In this document: one piece after another, positions 15,666-25,486 of the stretch
How positions within the stretch are numbered: the first letter of the stretch is position 1
Layout: every line of letters starts with the position of its first letter
NCBI GenBank assembly: GCA_050293315.1
Contig: JBNKMS010000005.1
Span: 1-64,000 of the forward strand
Reading direction: 5' to 3'
DNA length: 64,000 nt
Source: CBFDBF01 sp050293315
Lineage (GTDB): Bacteria > Pseudomonadota > Gammaproteobacteria > Chromatiales > Chromatiaceae
Notes under the pieces: model-generated
The model's input: the letters and a program-made list of their open reading frames with translations, nothing else
What the model was told of the DNA's origin: nothing
The model's database searches: none
Made by a program: the position numbers and the translations under genes

Positions 15666-16475
15666 TTACTTGAAAGAGAACTCCATCTTGATATTCCCAA
15701 ACTCCAGCAGATCGTCTGAACAGAGGGGATAGATATTACAGCCGACCGGTTCGCCGTTAGCCTTTACCACGGTATGATCTGGCCCATCCACCTCCAGTGG
15801 CACCAGAAAATAGCCATGGGTCCTGCGGGTAATGGCGGCGATGCGGTTGCCGGAGCGGCCGATACCGGTAACATCCTTGATCAGTGGTAACTCGCGGCCA
15901 CGTTTATTGCCTGTGATCAGGGTAAGCCTGCCGGAACGACCGTTCGGGGCCTCTGCATATATCCTTGGAGGTCCCTCCGGCGATGTAGCTGTGGGCTCCG
16001 ATTCTGACACGGCATCAAGAGATGGCTCAGAGGTCTCTTCTGCCATAACCTCACCCTCGTTTGCTGTCGCGCTCGCGCCAAGGTCCATACTCTCTGCGCT
16101 GGTTATACTCTTGTCATCGTTGCTCAACTGCTGCATAAGAAAGAAGCGGGTCTTGTCATAGTCCTCTTTATCTGCGGCAACCTCTTTCGAGCCAGCGACA
16201 TATTTCAGATCGTGCCTGCCTATGCTGATGATATCTCCATCCTGCAACGGACTCTTTTTGGTCAGCCGCCGGTTCAACATAGTACCGTTGACACTATCCA
16301 GGTCCTCCATAAAACAGTCACCCAATATACAGATGATGCGCACATGGCGACGGCTCACTGCATCATCACTGATAATGATGTCACTCTCCTGGGTGCGCCC
16401 GATTACGGTCTCGTACGCCTCCAGCTTATACTGCATCTGCTGCTCGCCATCCTTCATTAATATCAGTTTTGCCAT
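15666..16475 (-). CDS. FHA-domain protein (two FHA-like regions)
   Basis: Probable phosphothreonine-reading effector or scaffold of the adjacent kinase/phosphatase pair. Residues 20-90 form a canonical FHA domain with the key GR (TVIGRTQESDI), SRRH (AVSRRHVRI) and NG (DSVNGTMLNRR) motifs. A long acidic Ser/Thr-rich linker (about 105-170) follows. The last 95 residues (GKEL-type start at RGRELPLIKD, GIGRSGNRI, then RRTHGYFLV) look like a second, degenerate FHA fold. It starts 9 bp after the PP2C gene. Confidence 0.88.
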   Translation of the reverse strand: MAKLILMKDGEQQMQYKLEAYETVIGRTQESDIIISDDAVSRRHVRIICILGDCFMEDLDSVNGTMLNRRLTKKSPLQDGDIISIGRHDLKYVAGSKEVAADKEDYDKTRFFLMQQLSNDDKSITSAESMDLGASATANEGEVMAEETSEPSLDAVSESEPTATSPEGPPRIYAEAPNGRSGRLTLITGNKRGRELPLIKDVTGIGRSGNRIAAITRRTHGYFLVPLEVDGPDHTVVKANGEPVGCNIYPLCSDDLLEFGNIKMEFSFK

Positions 16476-16484
16476 GTCATCCTC

Positions 16485-17318
16485 TCAGAAAAACCAGTCC
16501 AAAATCTTTTGTCCTATGCTGCGCTCAGTACTGTAAGTCGACACTACCCGAGCCAGAACAACAGACACATTATCATTACCGCCATTCTCATTTGCCAAAT
16601 CCACTAGACCCTGAGCAATATCCTTGAGCTCACCTCCATCTACCAGCACCCTCTCAATCTGACTATCATCCACCATATCTGTCAGACCATCGGAACAGAC
16701 CAGCAGCAGGTCCTCAGGCAGCAGCTCCTCCTCTTGCAGATCTATCTGTAACTCATCAGCGATACCTACAGCACGCGTGACGATATTTTTAATCTCTGAC
16801 TTCTGTCCCTGCTCTTTAGTATAGAAGCCATTTCTGACCATATCCTGTACAACTGTATGGTCTTCGGTTATCTGTTGCAGGCAACCCTCCCGTAACAGAT
16901 AGAGACGCGAATCTCCAACGTGACACACCGACACCATATTGTCGTAGAACAGTAGCGTGACACTGGTTGTACCCATGCCATCATATTGGGGCTGACTCTC
17001 TACTATACGCCGCACCAGCTGGTTGGCCCTCTGCAGTGTGCTACCCAGAATTAGACTGCCGCGCCGATAGCCCTGCCCCTCGACCATCTCCGTCAACTCT
17101 GTCTGCAGACCATCTATCTCTTCACGCACACCCGTCAACATGGTCTCTGTTACGATGCCACTGGCCACCTCACCGGCCTTCGCCCCTCCCATTCCATCTG
17201 CCAGCGTTATGATGCCGTACTCTTCATTCCACCTGATGCTGTCCTCGTTGCGACCACGGCAACGACCGATGTCGCTCACGCCCGCCATGCGAATAGCTCG
17301 ACGCAGACGCTGCCGCAT
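16485..17318 (-). CDS. PP2C-family Ser/Thr protein phosphatase
   Basis: Mn/Mg-dependent phosphatase, probably reversing the neighbouring kinase. PP2C motifs are in order: GRCRGRNEDSI (first metal Asp), ITLADGMGGAKAGEVAS, CHVGDSRLYLLR, TEDHTVVQDMVR, ITRAVG-like NIVTRAVGI, LLLVCSDGLTDMV and NENGGNDNVSVVL. The start chosen is an ATG forming TGATG with the kinase stop codon and gives 277 residues; there is no SD, so translation is probably coupled. A first ATG 21 bp upstream is possible. Confidence 0.92.
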   Translation of the reverse strand: MRQRLRRAIRMAGVSDIGRCRGRNEDSIRWNEEYGIITLADGMGGAKAGEVASGIVTETMLTGVREEIDGLQTELTEMVEGQGYRRGSLILGSTLQRANQLVRRIVESQPQYDGMGTTSVTLLFYDNMVSVCHVGDSRLYLLREGCLQQITEDHTVVQDMVRNGFYTKEQGQKSEIKNIVTRAVGIADELQIDLQEEELLPEDLLLVCSDGLTDMVDDSQIERVLVDGGELKDIAQGLVDLANENGGNDNVSVVLARVVSTYSTERSIGQKILDWFF

Positions 17319-19957
17319 CAGTTGACCATTTTCATACACATACGCAGCTCTGTCGCCATCTCGTTACCGGTCTGATAGCGCTGCTCCCGGTCCTTCTCCA
17401 GGGCCTTATTGATAATATGGCGGATGCACATTGGCAGGTCAGGCCGCAGTTTCATGATGTCCTCATGCTCCTGGTTGACTATCTGATGCATCAAGGTGGC
17501 CATGGAGTCTGAATGGAACGGGCGTTGTCCGGTAAGCAGGAGATACCCCATAGCCCCCAGAGAAAACAGATCGGAGCGTCCATCAACCTTTTTACCGGCA
17601 ATCTGCTCCGGCGACATAAACGATGGCGTACCCAATATCACACCGGTCTTGGTCTGGCTGGAGTCGGTTATCCTGGCAATACCAAAATCGGTCAGCTTGA
17701 CCTCTCCGGTGGCATGGTCATACATGACATTGGCCGGCTTAACATCACGATGGATAACATTGTGACGATGACCGTAACCAAGCGCGTCTGCCGAGGCGGC
17801 CAGAATCTTGAGTACCGTAGCAACAGGCAGCAGGGCACCCGGCTTGGTATAATGCGTCAGCTCCTGTCCCTTCAGAAACTCCATCGCGATATAGGCGAGG
17901 TCATGCTCTTCACCAGCGTCGTATATGGTTACGATATTGGGGTGGTTGAGCCTGCCGGCACTCTTCGCCTCCTGGAAAAACCGCATCTTGGCATTATCCA
18001 GCTCCTGCCCCTCAAACTCGTCCGACAGCGCCATGGTCTTGATCGCAACCTCGCGCCCTATCTTTGGATCACGCCCCAGATAGACCACCCCCATAGACCC
18101 CTTGCCCAACTCAGACTCCACGCTATAACGCCCCAACTTGGGTTTCTCTACTCCGGAGGTACCAAGCACCATGGTGCCGCCAGCAGATCTACCACCGCTA
18201 CCCAGGACAACAGTGGCCTCCATATCCCGCACCTGGTTTATCCGGGTCTTGATATCCTTATAGTCGGAATCAAACTCCAGCATATGCTCATATACAGTAC
18301 GCGCCTTGGCGAAATGGCGTCGGCTCTCAAAATCCAGACCCAGGTTATAGAGCAGGCCCATAAGAGAGTTGTCCATCGGGCAGCGGAGAAACTTCTCCAG
18401 CGCCATATCCAACTGCCCCTGCCCCTGGAACTGCAGGGCCAACATCTTGTTACTCTCCGCGGAGTCAGCCTCTGTCTTCAGCTTACTCTCCTCGGTCACC
18501 AGGAAGCGTTTGGTAGTGATTAATATATGCCCGAAGAACAGCATGGCGGCCGGGGTTGCAAGTTGCAGCCAGGTGGCATGGTTAACCATCAGATACATAT
18601 GCGCGCCGCCGATAGCGGCCAGCAACAGGATAGTAACCAGTGCGGCAGGCGCGGCCCGGAAGCGCGGCATCAACAGAATGATATAGAGTGCAACCAGGAT
18701 AAATATTGCAATCCTCGCCTGCATACCCCAATCCGGTTCGATAAAGAAATCTTCACTCAAGATACTGGAGATGGAGTGGGCAAGAGTTACCACTGGATGG
18801 GTAACCGGTGATATCGGGGTGACCTGTGGACTACCGATACCGGTAGCACTGGACCCTACCAACACAATCTTGTCTTTAAATTCTGAGGCGGGGATCCGAC
18901 CACTGATTACATCGTAAAAGGAGTTAACAGGAAAGGCTGGAGTCCCGTCAGCTGTGCTGTAAAAAAATGTATTCATCTGCAGGGTGGGATCGGTGAGTAT
19001 GTTCAGCCGCCCCATCTTCACCCCCCTGCCTGGAAGTATCTTAATCTCCTGCGGGTCTATATTAAGACTATGGGCAGCGGTAAGCAGTGCCAGTGACGGA
19101 AAATAGTAGTCGTAGTACTGCAATACCAGCGGCTCCGACCGCACCGCACCATCCACATCGGGATCACTATTGAGATGACCTATACCCTGGGCAAAGTCCC
19201 CTACCGTCTGAATAGGGGGGAGGATGCCATAGGCCTGCAGTGGCGGCTTGGCGTCTGAATCACTAAAGTTGAGGGTACTGCGGGTAATATATGGCGGCAG
19301 CTCCGTATCGATATTACCGATCGGTTCGCCCAAGAGAAAAGGCTCGGCCAGCAGCACCTTGCCGGAACTGGCCACTGCGGTTGCCAGAATAGCGTCGGCA
19401 TCCATACCGGATCCAACCTCATCCAGAGATTTAAGTAACTCCTCGACCCCCGGCCCCCAAGAGTGCGTCAGCAGGTCTGAAATCTCATCCAGAACGGCCT
19501 GATCAAGCTCACTGCCCGGGGCCTGTTTTTGCAACCGTTGAATATCCCTCTTCAGCTGCATGAGTCTGGCACTAAACTCCGGAGAGGCCTCCGGCATTGC
19601 CGCCAGGCCCGACTGCTCCAGTTGTCTGCCCAGCTCCTGGATAAAGCCGGCCTCCAGATCCTGCTGTGGCTCCAGAAAAAAGACTGTATAGACGATCTCC
19701 CTGGCGCCGGCCTCGCTTAGCATCTGGATCAGCTGGGCGTGTATATCACGCGACCACGGCCAACGTCCGATGTTGGCGATACTCTCGTCATCTATGGCGA
19801 TAATGGCGATATTCGGGTCCGGGACCCGCTCGCTGGCCCGCACCCCAAAATCATACGCGGCCCGCTCCAGACTCCGCATCTGGTCACTGGAGGCCAGCAA
19901 CAGGAAGAGCAGCACTACAAGTAGCCCGAAGAACCAATCTGATTTATAGAACTTCAC
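17318..19957 (-). CDS. CHASE2-domain receptor Ser/Thr protein kinase
   Basis: Membrane sensor kinase of 879 residues. An N-terminal helix (about 9-23) leads into a large extracytoplasmic CHASE2 domain (about 30-405; AIIAIDDESIANIGRWPW, KIVLVGSSATGIG). Three membrane helices follow at about 412-482. A TPR-like helical segment and a Gly/Ser linker (VLGSGGRSAGGTMVLG) precede a C-terminal Hanks-type kinase from about residue 610. The kinase has its Gly loop (GKGSMGVVYLG), VAIK lysine, catalytic HRDVKPANVM, DFGIA and GTPSFMSPEQ, so it should be active. The ligand is unknown. It leads the operon with PP2C and FHA genes. Confidence 0.93.
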   Translation of the reverse strand: MKFYKSDWFFGLLVVLLFLLLASSDQMRSLERAAYDFGVRASERVPDPNIAIIAIDDESIANIGRWPWSRDIHAQLIQMLSEAGAREIVYTVFFLEPQQDLEAGFIQELGRQLEQSGLAAMPEASPEFSARLMQLKRDIQRLQKQAPGSELDQAVLDEISDLLTHSWGPGVEELLKSLDEVGSGMDADAILATAVASSGKVLLAEPFLLGEPIGNIDTELPPYITRSTLNFSDSDAKPPLQAYGILPPIQTVGDFAQGIGHLNSDPDVDGAVRSEPLVLQYYDYYFPSLALLTAAHSLNIDPQEIKILPGRGVKMGRLNILTDPTLQMNTFFYSTADGTPAFPVNSFYDVISGRIPASEFKDKIVLVGSSATGIGSPQVTPISPVTHPVVTLAHSISSILSEDFFIEPDWGMQARIAIFILVALYIILLMPRFRAAPAALVTILLLAAIGGAHMYLMVNHATWLQLATPAAMLFFGHILITTKRFLVTEESKLKTEADSAESNKMLALQFQGQGQLDMALEKFLRCPMDNSLMGLLYNLGLDFESRRHFAKARTVYEHMLEFDSDYKDIKTRINQVRDMEATVVLGSGGRSAGGTMVLGTSGVEKPKLGRYSVESELGKGSMGVVYLGRDPKIGREVAIKTMALSDEFEGQELDNAKMRFFQEAKSAGRLNHPNIVTIYDAGEEHDLAYIAMEFLKGQELTHYTKPGALLPVATVLKILAASADALGYGHRHNVIHRDVKPANVMYDHATGEVKLTDFGIARITDSSQTKTGVILGTPSFMSPEQIAGKKVDGRSDLFSLGAMGYLLLTGQRPFHSDSMATLMHQIVNQEHEDIMKLRPDLPMCIRHIINKALEKDREQRYQTGNEMATELRMCMKMVN

Positions 19958-19995
19958 TATTGTCGATCTCTCCCTGGCGATATCTGCTCAAAATG

Positions 19996-20637
19996 TTAAT
20001 CGCTATCTGCCTCTGGCCTGAATCGCTGCGCCAACTTTTCCGGACTCTCAGACATAATTGTTGCATCAGGGTTGCATTGCCCGCTGCTAACCGTGATACC
20101 GTCCACACTGTCTACACTCTGCTGCTCATATACGGCATTCTGCTCAATAAAAAGCGTTGCCAGACATGGAGGCAGATCCTTTGAGCTGAATGGCTTTTTC
20201 AGGATATCTCTTCTAACGCGATAGGCGCGTGCGATATCTACCCGATAGATGCTGTAGAACTGATCTAATACGGCGATATTGTCCTCAGAGAGCGGGGCCA
20301 GTAGTAGTTGATAGCTGCCCTTATTGCGCAGAATACGTATCGGGCATAGGTGCTCCTCACGCAGCAGTGCATCCAGCATCACCTGCACCGACGCCCGTTT
20401 TACTGCAGAGCCATTCTCATACTCCAGAATGGCAGAGAGATAATCGGGATAATCTTTATGCCGCTTGAGGAAGGTGGCCCTGGCAAGCTCTTCCGTATTA
20501 TTAAAATACTGTAGCAGATCATGCTTGCTTAGAAATTTCAGAAGTATCTCGGGATACAGCAAAATACTCGCTACACCCCCCTCTACCAGGTATTTATCAT
20601 CTATTATTTGTTGGGTTAAATCTGGCGACTGTTCCAA
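19996..20637 (-). CDS. Hypothetical protein upstream of the CHASE2 kinase
   Basis: Not recognised. 213 residues without signal peptide or membrane helices, so probably cytoplasmic. It is helix-rich with charged patches (LLQYFNNTEELARATFLKRH, DILKKPFSSKDL). The C-terminal 40 residues look disordered. It ends 38 bp before the kinase gene on the same strand and may be the first gene of the signalling operon, making it a candidate substrate or adaptor; this rests on position only. Confidence 0.7.
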   Translation of the reverse strand: MEQSPDLTQQIIDDKYLVEGGVASILLYPEILLKFLSKHDLLQYFNNTEELARATFLKRHKDYPDYLSAILEYENGSAVKRASVQVMLDALLREEHLCPIRILRNKGSYQLLLAPLSEDNIAVLDQFYSIYRVDIARAYRVRRDILKKPFSSKDLPPCLATLFIEQNAVYEQQSVDSVDGITVSSGQCNPDATIMSESPEKLAQRFRPEADSD

Positions 20638-20745
20638 TATCCTATCCCTGAATTATGGCCGATACAGCCTTGGCCTTCGTTGTAATTAGCGACTACAGCA
20701 ACTGCTATAGTGCAACCCCTTAAAGATATACCTATTGATTGCTTA

Positions 20746-21360
20746 TTATTTTAGACTATATACACCAGTGAGACTGGCCTGATCTAGAACGTGCCCCTCT
20801 ATTGCTGTTAACACCTCCGGCGCACCGAATATCCCGCTCAACCCAATCTGCTCGATATCCAGGGCGTAGATGGTGAATATATAGTGATGGATAATGCTGT
20901 CGTTCCAGGGTGGGCAGGGACCATCGTAACCAAAGTAGTCACCGCCCATATCGGCGTCCCCCATAAACCAGTCGCTATAACTGTTGCGACCCCTAATGGA
21001 GCCATGTGGCCCTGGGGTCTGCACCTTCCCGCGCGCGGTCACCTCGCTTGAATCGGCGCCCGCCTCAATAGCAGAGACCCCGGCTGGGATATCAACCAAC
21101 ACCCAATGGTAGAAATCGATCCGCGGCAGATCTTGCGGTACAACCCGCCCCTCTTGATTGACGTCATCCCCCTTGCTCGGCACGTCCGGATCGCGACAGA
21201 TAAGAACGAAGGAGCGCGTACCTTCAGGCACTCCGTCCCAGGCAAGCTGTGGATTTATATTTGCACTCAGAACTGCCCGGCTGTCTGGATCCGGCTTGCA
21301 GAAGGCAAACTCCGGCGGAATGGCTTGACCATGATCAAAACTGCTACTGGTAATTTTCAT
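20746..21360 (-). CDS. YbhB/YbcL-family PEBP (Raf-kinase-inhibitor-like) protein
   Basis: Small phosphatidylethanolamine-binding-protein family member; bacterial members have no settled function. The start chosen (MKITSSSFDHG) has GGGAG 6 nt upstream and gives 204 residues. Ligand-site motifs of the family are visible: LICRDPDVPS, FYHWVLVDIP, and YDGPCPPWNDSIIHHYIF. No signal peptide, so cytoplasmic. It follows ubiA on the same strand. Confidence 0.88.
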   Translation of the reverse strand: MKITSSSFDHGQAIPPEFAFCKPDPDSRAVLSANINPQLAWDGVPEGTRSFVLICRDPDVPSKGDDVNQEGRVVPQDLPRIDFYHWVLVDIPAGVSAIEAGADSSEVTARGKVQTPGPHGSIRGRNSYSDWFMGDADMGGDYFGYDGPCPPWNDSIIHHYIFTIYALDIEQIGLSGIFGAPEVLTAIEGHVLDQASLTGVYSLK

Positions 21361-21388
21361 GCGACACTCCCTTTTGCTTATCTGTTTC

Positions 21389-22294
21389 TCAGGCAACAAG
21401 ATAATCTATAAACAGCCCTATAAACACCACTAGCCCTAAAATATTGTTATTCATAAATGCGGCAAAACAGCCATGGGGTTCACGCCTACGTATCAGATAC
21501 TGTTGATACAGAACGCTGATGGCAGCCCCGGCAACCCCCAGATAGTAGAATATCCCTAGCTCGGCCCTTCTACCCACCAACAATAATACACCCAGCATGA
21601 ATAGCTGCAGCAGACCGATCATCAGCCGATCATACTCGCCAAACAGGATGGCAGTAGACTTTACCCCTATCTTGAGATCATCCTCCCGATCCACCATGGC
21701 GTACTCGGTGTCATACACCAGAGCCCAGATCACTGCGGCAATAAACAGCAACCAGCCAACCGGGGGCACGCTCTCGGTAAGCGCCATAAAGGCCATTGGG
21801 GCGGCCCAACCAAAGGCCATACCCAGTACCAGCTGCGGCAGATGGGTGTAACGCTTCATAAATGGGTAGCTGGCCGCCAGCAATACCGCTACCGGGGACA
21901 TCAAGATCGTCTGCTGGTTTAGCAGCAAAACCAGCAAAAATGCGCAGATCAGCAACAAAACAAAAACCGCCAGCGCCTCGAATGGCCTGATTAATCCGGC
22001 CACCAGTGGCCGTCCACGGGTACGCTCCACATCTCCATCTATGTTGCGGTCGGCGTAGTCATTGATGGCGCAGCCGGCAGAGCGCATCAACACCGCTCCC
22101 AGTGTAAATATGAGCACCACCCCCCAGTCGGGGCTGCCATTGCCCGCAATCCACAGAGACCAAAGCGCAGGCCACAACAGCAAAAGGATACCGATAGGTC
22201 GATCCAGACGCACCAGCACGGCATAGAGACGCAGCCTCTCTTTTACAGCTGCGACAAATTGGCTATCACCAGGTCTGTTGCTCTGCTTTCTCAT
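21389..22294 (-). CDS. ubiA: 4-hydroxybenzoate octaprenyltransferase
   Basis: Inner-membrane prenyltransferase attaching the polyprenyl tail to 4-hydroxybenzoate in ubiquinone synthesis. The 301-residue protein has about eight membrane helices and both Asp-rich motifs: NDYADRNID (first, Mg-diphosphate binding) and VDREDDLKIG (second). RPIGILLLLWPALWSLW near the N-terminus is typical. Its start overlaps the ubiC stop by 4 bp (ATGA), so the two steps from chorismate are coupled. Confidence 0.94.
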   Translation of the reverse strand: MRKQSNRPGDSQFVAAVKERLRLYAVLVRLDRPIGILLLLWPALWSLWIAGNGSPDWGVVLIFTLGAVLMRSAGCAINDYADRNIDGDVERTRGRPLVAGLIRPFEALAVFVLLLICAFLLVLLLNQQTILMSPVAVLLAASYPFMKRYTHLPQLVLGMAFGWAAPMAFMALTESVPPVGWLLFIAAVIWALVYDTEYAMVDREDDLKIGVKSTAILFGEYDRLMIGLLQLFMLGVLLLVGRRAELGIFYYLGVAGAAISVLYQQYLIRRREPHGCFAAFMNNNILGLVVFIGLFIDYLVA

Positions 22295-22857
22295 TTCAAG
22301 ATATTCGGTAAAAAGATCTCATTTACCAATAGCGGAACACCAGCCAGATAGAAGAGCGTCCTGCGGCCCCATAATCTATCTGGTTTTGCGTTCAGACTAC
22401 TACTTGCTACAGCAAATAGTGAATGTCTTGGCTGCAACCGTGCCACCTCTACTGGACCTCGCTGCATCCGCGGATCAGAGAACAGCACCTCTCCCAGCGG
22501 CTTGGTGCCCAGCATACTCAACCGCCTGGCCGGACCCCGCAGGCTGCTGGCCGGAATGATGGTGCGGGCAAACACCCATGCCGCATCGTCACACATCAAC
22601 TCCACCTCTCTTACAATCGCCACTTCGCCCTGGCGCATCTTCAACATCCGCCCCTCACTATATAGGGGCTTTCTCCAGCCCTGGCTTAGCAGGCGCACGC
22701 TAAAACCGGCATCGCATATACCCTTCAGGCGTGCGGTCAACGAGCCGGTATCGCGTAGCCAGTGCACCATAGCGGCAGGCATATCGGCCCGCCTCAGGCA
22801 CCGCACTGTGCTCCATGCCGGCTCAATGTTTGTGATGGTGGCTGTTGTACGATTCAA
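22291..22857 (-). CDS. ubiC: Chorismate lyase
   Basis: Splits chorismate into 4-hydroxybenzoate and pyruvate, the first ubiquinone-specific step (cytoplasm). The 188-residue protein matches the family through DTGSLTARLKG, REVELMCDDAAWVFARTIIP, the LGTKPLGEVLF segment and LWGRRTLFYL. The catalytic Arg and Glu regions appear intact. It is followed by ubiA with overlapping codons and lies 51 bp downstream of recG. Confidence 0.92.
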   Translation of the reverse strand: MNRTTATITNIEPAWSTVRCLRRADMPAAMVHWLRDTGSLTARLKGICDAGFSVRLLSQGWRKPLYSEGRMLKMRQGEVAIVREVELMCDDAAWVFARTIIPASSLRGPARRLSMLGTKPLGEVLFSDPRMQRGPVEVARLQPRHSLFAVASSSLNAKPDRLWGRRTLFYLAGVPLLVNEIFLPNILK

Positions 22858-22908
22858 TGGTGCGCTTCCAAATATCCGATTATTGATTATGCCACAGCTG
22901 AACAGGGC

Positions 22909-25011
22909 TCAGGCATTGATATATCGCTCGCGGCACCCTATCCAGCGCCGCAGGAGCGGGTCTACCCGCTCCGGGTAGTGCTGTAACAACAGGTCTGCAG
23001 CCTGCTGCACCGCCGGAATGAGTGGTTGGTCTCGCAGCAGATCGGCAATACGGAACTGCATCTCCCCGGTCTGACGTGTACCCAATACCTCTCCCGGCCC
23101 ACGCAGCTCCAGATCTCTCTGTGCGATCACAAAACCGTCACTACTCTCCCGCAGCACCGCCAATCGCTCTTTGGCATTGTCTGAGAGTGGCTGTTGATAC
23201 ATCAATACACAGTGGCTCTCAACCGACCCACGCCCCACCCTGCCGCGCAGTTGATGTAGCTGGGCCAGCCCCAGTCGCTCCGGGTTCTCGATAATCATCA
23301 GACTGGCATTGGGTACATCCACCCCTACCTCTATCACCGTTGTGGCCACCAGCAGATCGATCTCCCCGGCCTTAAAGGCATGCATTACCGCCTCTTTCTC
23401 CGTCGCCTTGAGCCGTCCGTGCACCAGTCCAACCTGCAACTCCGGCAGACTCTCACGCATCAGGGTAGCGCTCTCCTCCGCAGCCTGACACTGCAGTGCC
23501 TCCGACTCCTCAATCAGGGTACATACCCAATAGGCCTGCCGCCCCTGGCTACAGGCGGAACGCACCCGCTGCAGCACCTCCGGCCGACGGCTGTCGGCAA
23601 TCACCACGGTGGTAACCGGGGTGCGGCCAGGAGGCAGCTCATCGATCACCGAGATATCCAGGTCTGCATAGGCGGTCATGGCCAGGGTCCGCGGGATGGG
23701 GGTGGCGGTCATAATGAGCTGATGAGGAATACGCCCTTCGCTCCTGCCCTTCTCCCGCAGGGCCATGCGTTGATGCACACCGAAGCGGTGCTGCTCATCA
23801 ATAATGACCAGCCCCAGGGAGTGAAACAGTACATCCTGCTGAAACAGGGCGTGGGTACCGACTATCACCTGCGCCTGCCCCCCGGCGACCGCCTCCAGGA
23901 TCTGCTCCCGTGCCCTACCCTTGTGGCGCCCGGTCAGCCAGGCCAACTCTATCCCCAATGGCTGCAGCCAACCGTTGAGACTATGCAGATGCTGCTCTGC
24001 TAACAGTTCGGTCGGCGCCATCAGCGCCACCTGATGTCCCGCCTCCACCGCCTGCAGACCTGCCAGCGCCGCCACTACGGTCTTACCGGAACCTACATCC
24101 CCCTGCACCAGCCGCATCATCGGGTGGTCCTGCCCCATGTCCCGGCTGATCTCTGCCACCACCCGCTCCTGGGCGGAGGTCAACGCGAAGGGGAGCTGCT
24201 GTCGCATAGGGTTCAACAGAGAGCCATCTGCCGGTAGCGGTGGGGCCGCTAACTGCTGCTGGCGGCGACGCAGTTTACGCAAACTCAACTGTTGCGCCAA
24301 CAGCTCTTCAAAGGCGAGTCGCTGCTGGGCCGGATGTCTCCCGTTCAGTAGCGCAACCTGGTCCGCATCAACCGGCGGGCGGTGCAGAAAGAGCAGCGCG
24401 TCGGACAGCTGTGGCAGCTGCAGTTCACGCAGCAGCTCCGGTGGCAGCCACTCAGTCAGCGCCTCAGGTCGCTGCCGTAGCATCTGCAGCGCCTGCTCCG
24501 TCATACCGCGCCAGGCAAGCTGATGCATCCTTTCGGTTGTGGGATAGATTGGGGTAAGAGTCTCCTCTACCACAACCACACTATCATCTCGCAGATGCTG
24601 GTACTCTGGATGCACCATCTCCAGACCGGCAGGACCGTTGCGCACCTCACCGAAGCAGCGCAGACGAACCCCGCGTGAGAGTGCTGCCTTCTGCGCTGAA
24701 CTGAAACTGAAAAACCGCAGGGTTATGGCACCGGTACCGTCTGCCAACCGTACCAATAGAGAGCGGCGACGGCCAAAACGGATATCGGACAGCTCTACAC
24801 TCCCCTCGATTACCGCCTGGACACCGGGCTGCAGGCCGCCAATCGGCACGGTCCTGGTACGATCTTGATAGCGAAATGGTAGGTGGAACAGCACATCCTG
24901 GACGCTCTCCACCCCGATCTTGGCCAGCCTCTCGGCATTGCGTGGACCGACCCCTTTGAGCCTGGTCACCGGGGTCTCTGCCAGCCCTTGTGTCTGCTTC
25001 TCCTGGTTCAA
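22909..25011 (-). CDS. recG: ATP-dependent DNA helicase RecG
   Basis: Branch-migrating helicase that remodels stalled forks and Holliday junctions. The 700-residue length is usual. The N-terminal helical part and OB wedge domain (TRLKGVGPRNAERLAKIG, then residues 60-150) precede the SF2 motor: Walker A VQGDVGSGKTVVAAL, motif II IIDEQHRFG, motif III TATPIPRTLA, and motif VI QLRGRVGRGSV. It lies downstream of ridA and spoT in the typical spoT-recG order. Confidence 0.95.
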   Translation of the reverse strand: MNQEKQTQGLAETPVTRLKGVGPRNAERLAKIGVESVQDVLFHLPFRYQDRTRTVPIGGLQPGVQAVIEGSVELSDIRFGRRRSLLVRLADGTGAITLRFFSFSSAQKAALSRGVRLRCFGEVRNGPAGLEMVHPEYQHLRDDSVVVVEETLTPIYPTTERMHQLAWRGMTEQALQMLRQRPEALTEWLPPELLRELQLPQLSDALLFLHRPPVDADQVALLNGRHPAQQRLAFEELLAQQLSLRKLRRRQQQLAAPPLPADGSLLNPMRQQLPFALTSAQERVVAEISRDMGQDHPMMRLVQGDVGSGKTVVAALAGLQAVEAGHQVALMAPTELLAEQHLHSLNGWLQPLGIELAWLTGRHKGRAREQILEAVAGGQAQVIVGTHALFQQDVLFHSLGLVIIDEQHRFGVHQRMALREKGRSEGRIPHQLIMTATPIPRTLAMTAYADLDISVIDELPPGRTPVTTVVIADSRRPEVLQRVRSACSQGRQAYWVCTLIEESEALQCQAAEESATLMRESLPELQVGLVHGRLKATEKEAVMHAFKAGEIDLLVATTVIEVGVDVPNASLMIIENPERLGLAQLHQLRGRVGRGSVESHCVLMYQQPLSDNAKERLAVLRESSDGFVIAQRDLELRGPGEVLGTRQTGEMQFRIADLLRDQPLIPAVQQAADLLLQHYPERVDPLLRRWIGCRERYINA

Positions 25012-25033
25012 ATCCGACCTGTCGTTATTCCAG

Positions 25034-25417
25034 TCACCCCAGCTCCATCACCGCGTCCATCTCCACCCCGGCCCCTCTGGGCAGAGAGGCAACACCGATA
25101 GCGGCACGCGCCGGATATGGCTGGTTAAAGTATTCGGCCATCACTTGGTTTACCAGCGGAAAGTTCTCCATATCCAGTAGGAAAACATTTAGCTTGACCA
25201 CATCCTGCAGTCCGCCTCCCGCGGCATTGGCCACTGCCAGCAGATTGGCGAAGACCTGACGAATCTCCGCCTCAATGTCATCAGTCACCATCTCCATACT
25301 CTGCGGCAACAGAGCTATCTGCCCTGAGAGATATACTGTAGAGCCGACCTTGACCGCCTGGGAGTAACTACCAATGGCTGCAGGCGCTAGATCTGTTTGA
25401 ATGATTTCTCGTTGCAT
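25034..25417 (-). CDS. ridA: RidA-family enamine/imine deaminase
   Basis: Hydrolyses reactive enamine/imine intermediates made by PLP enzymes, sparing other enzymes from damage. The start chosen (MQREIIQTD) gives 127 residues, the family's length. Signature stretches are APAAIGSYSQAVKVG, YLSGQIAL, VVKLNVFLLDMENF, and YPARAAIGVASLPRGAGVEMDAV including the substrate-binding Arg. It sits between spoT and recG, a known gammaproteobacterial position. Confidence 0.94.
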   Translation of the reverse strand: MQREIIQTDLAPAAIGSYSQAVKVGSTVYLSGQIALLPQSMEMVTDDIEAEIRQVFANLLAVANAAGGGLQDVVKLNVFLLDMENFPLVNQVMAEYFNQPYPARAAIGVASLPRGAGVEMDAVMELG

Positions 25418-25486
25418 CTGACTGATACCCTTCTCTAGTACCACCCTGCCAGGCCAGGAGAGGCAGTCTGAATAACAGCGACGTGG

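Noticed and set aside
17513..18523. Long plus-strand frame (336 codons) opposite the CHASE2 kinase
   Set aside because: It is antisense to a gene with intact kinase motifs, and its translation has no domain or signal of its own.
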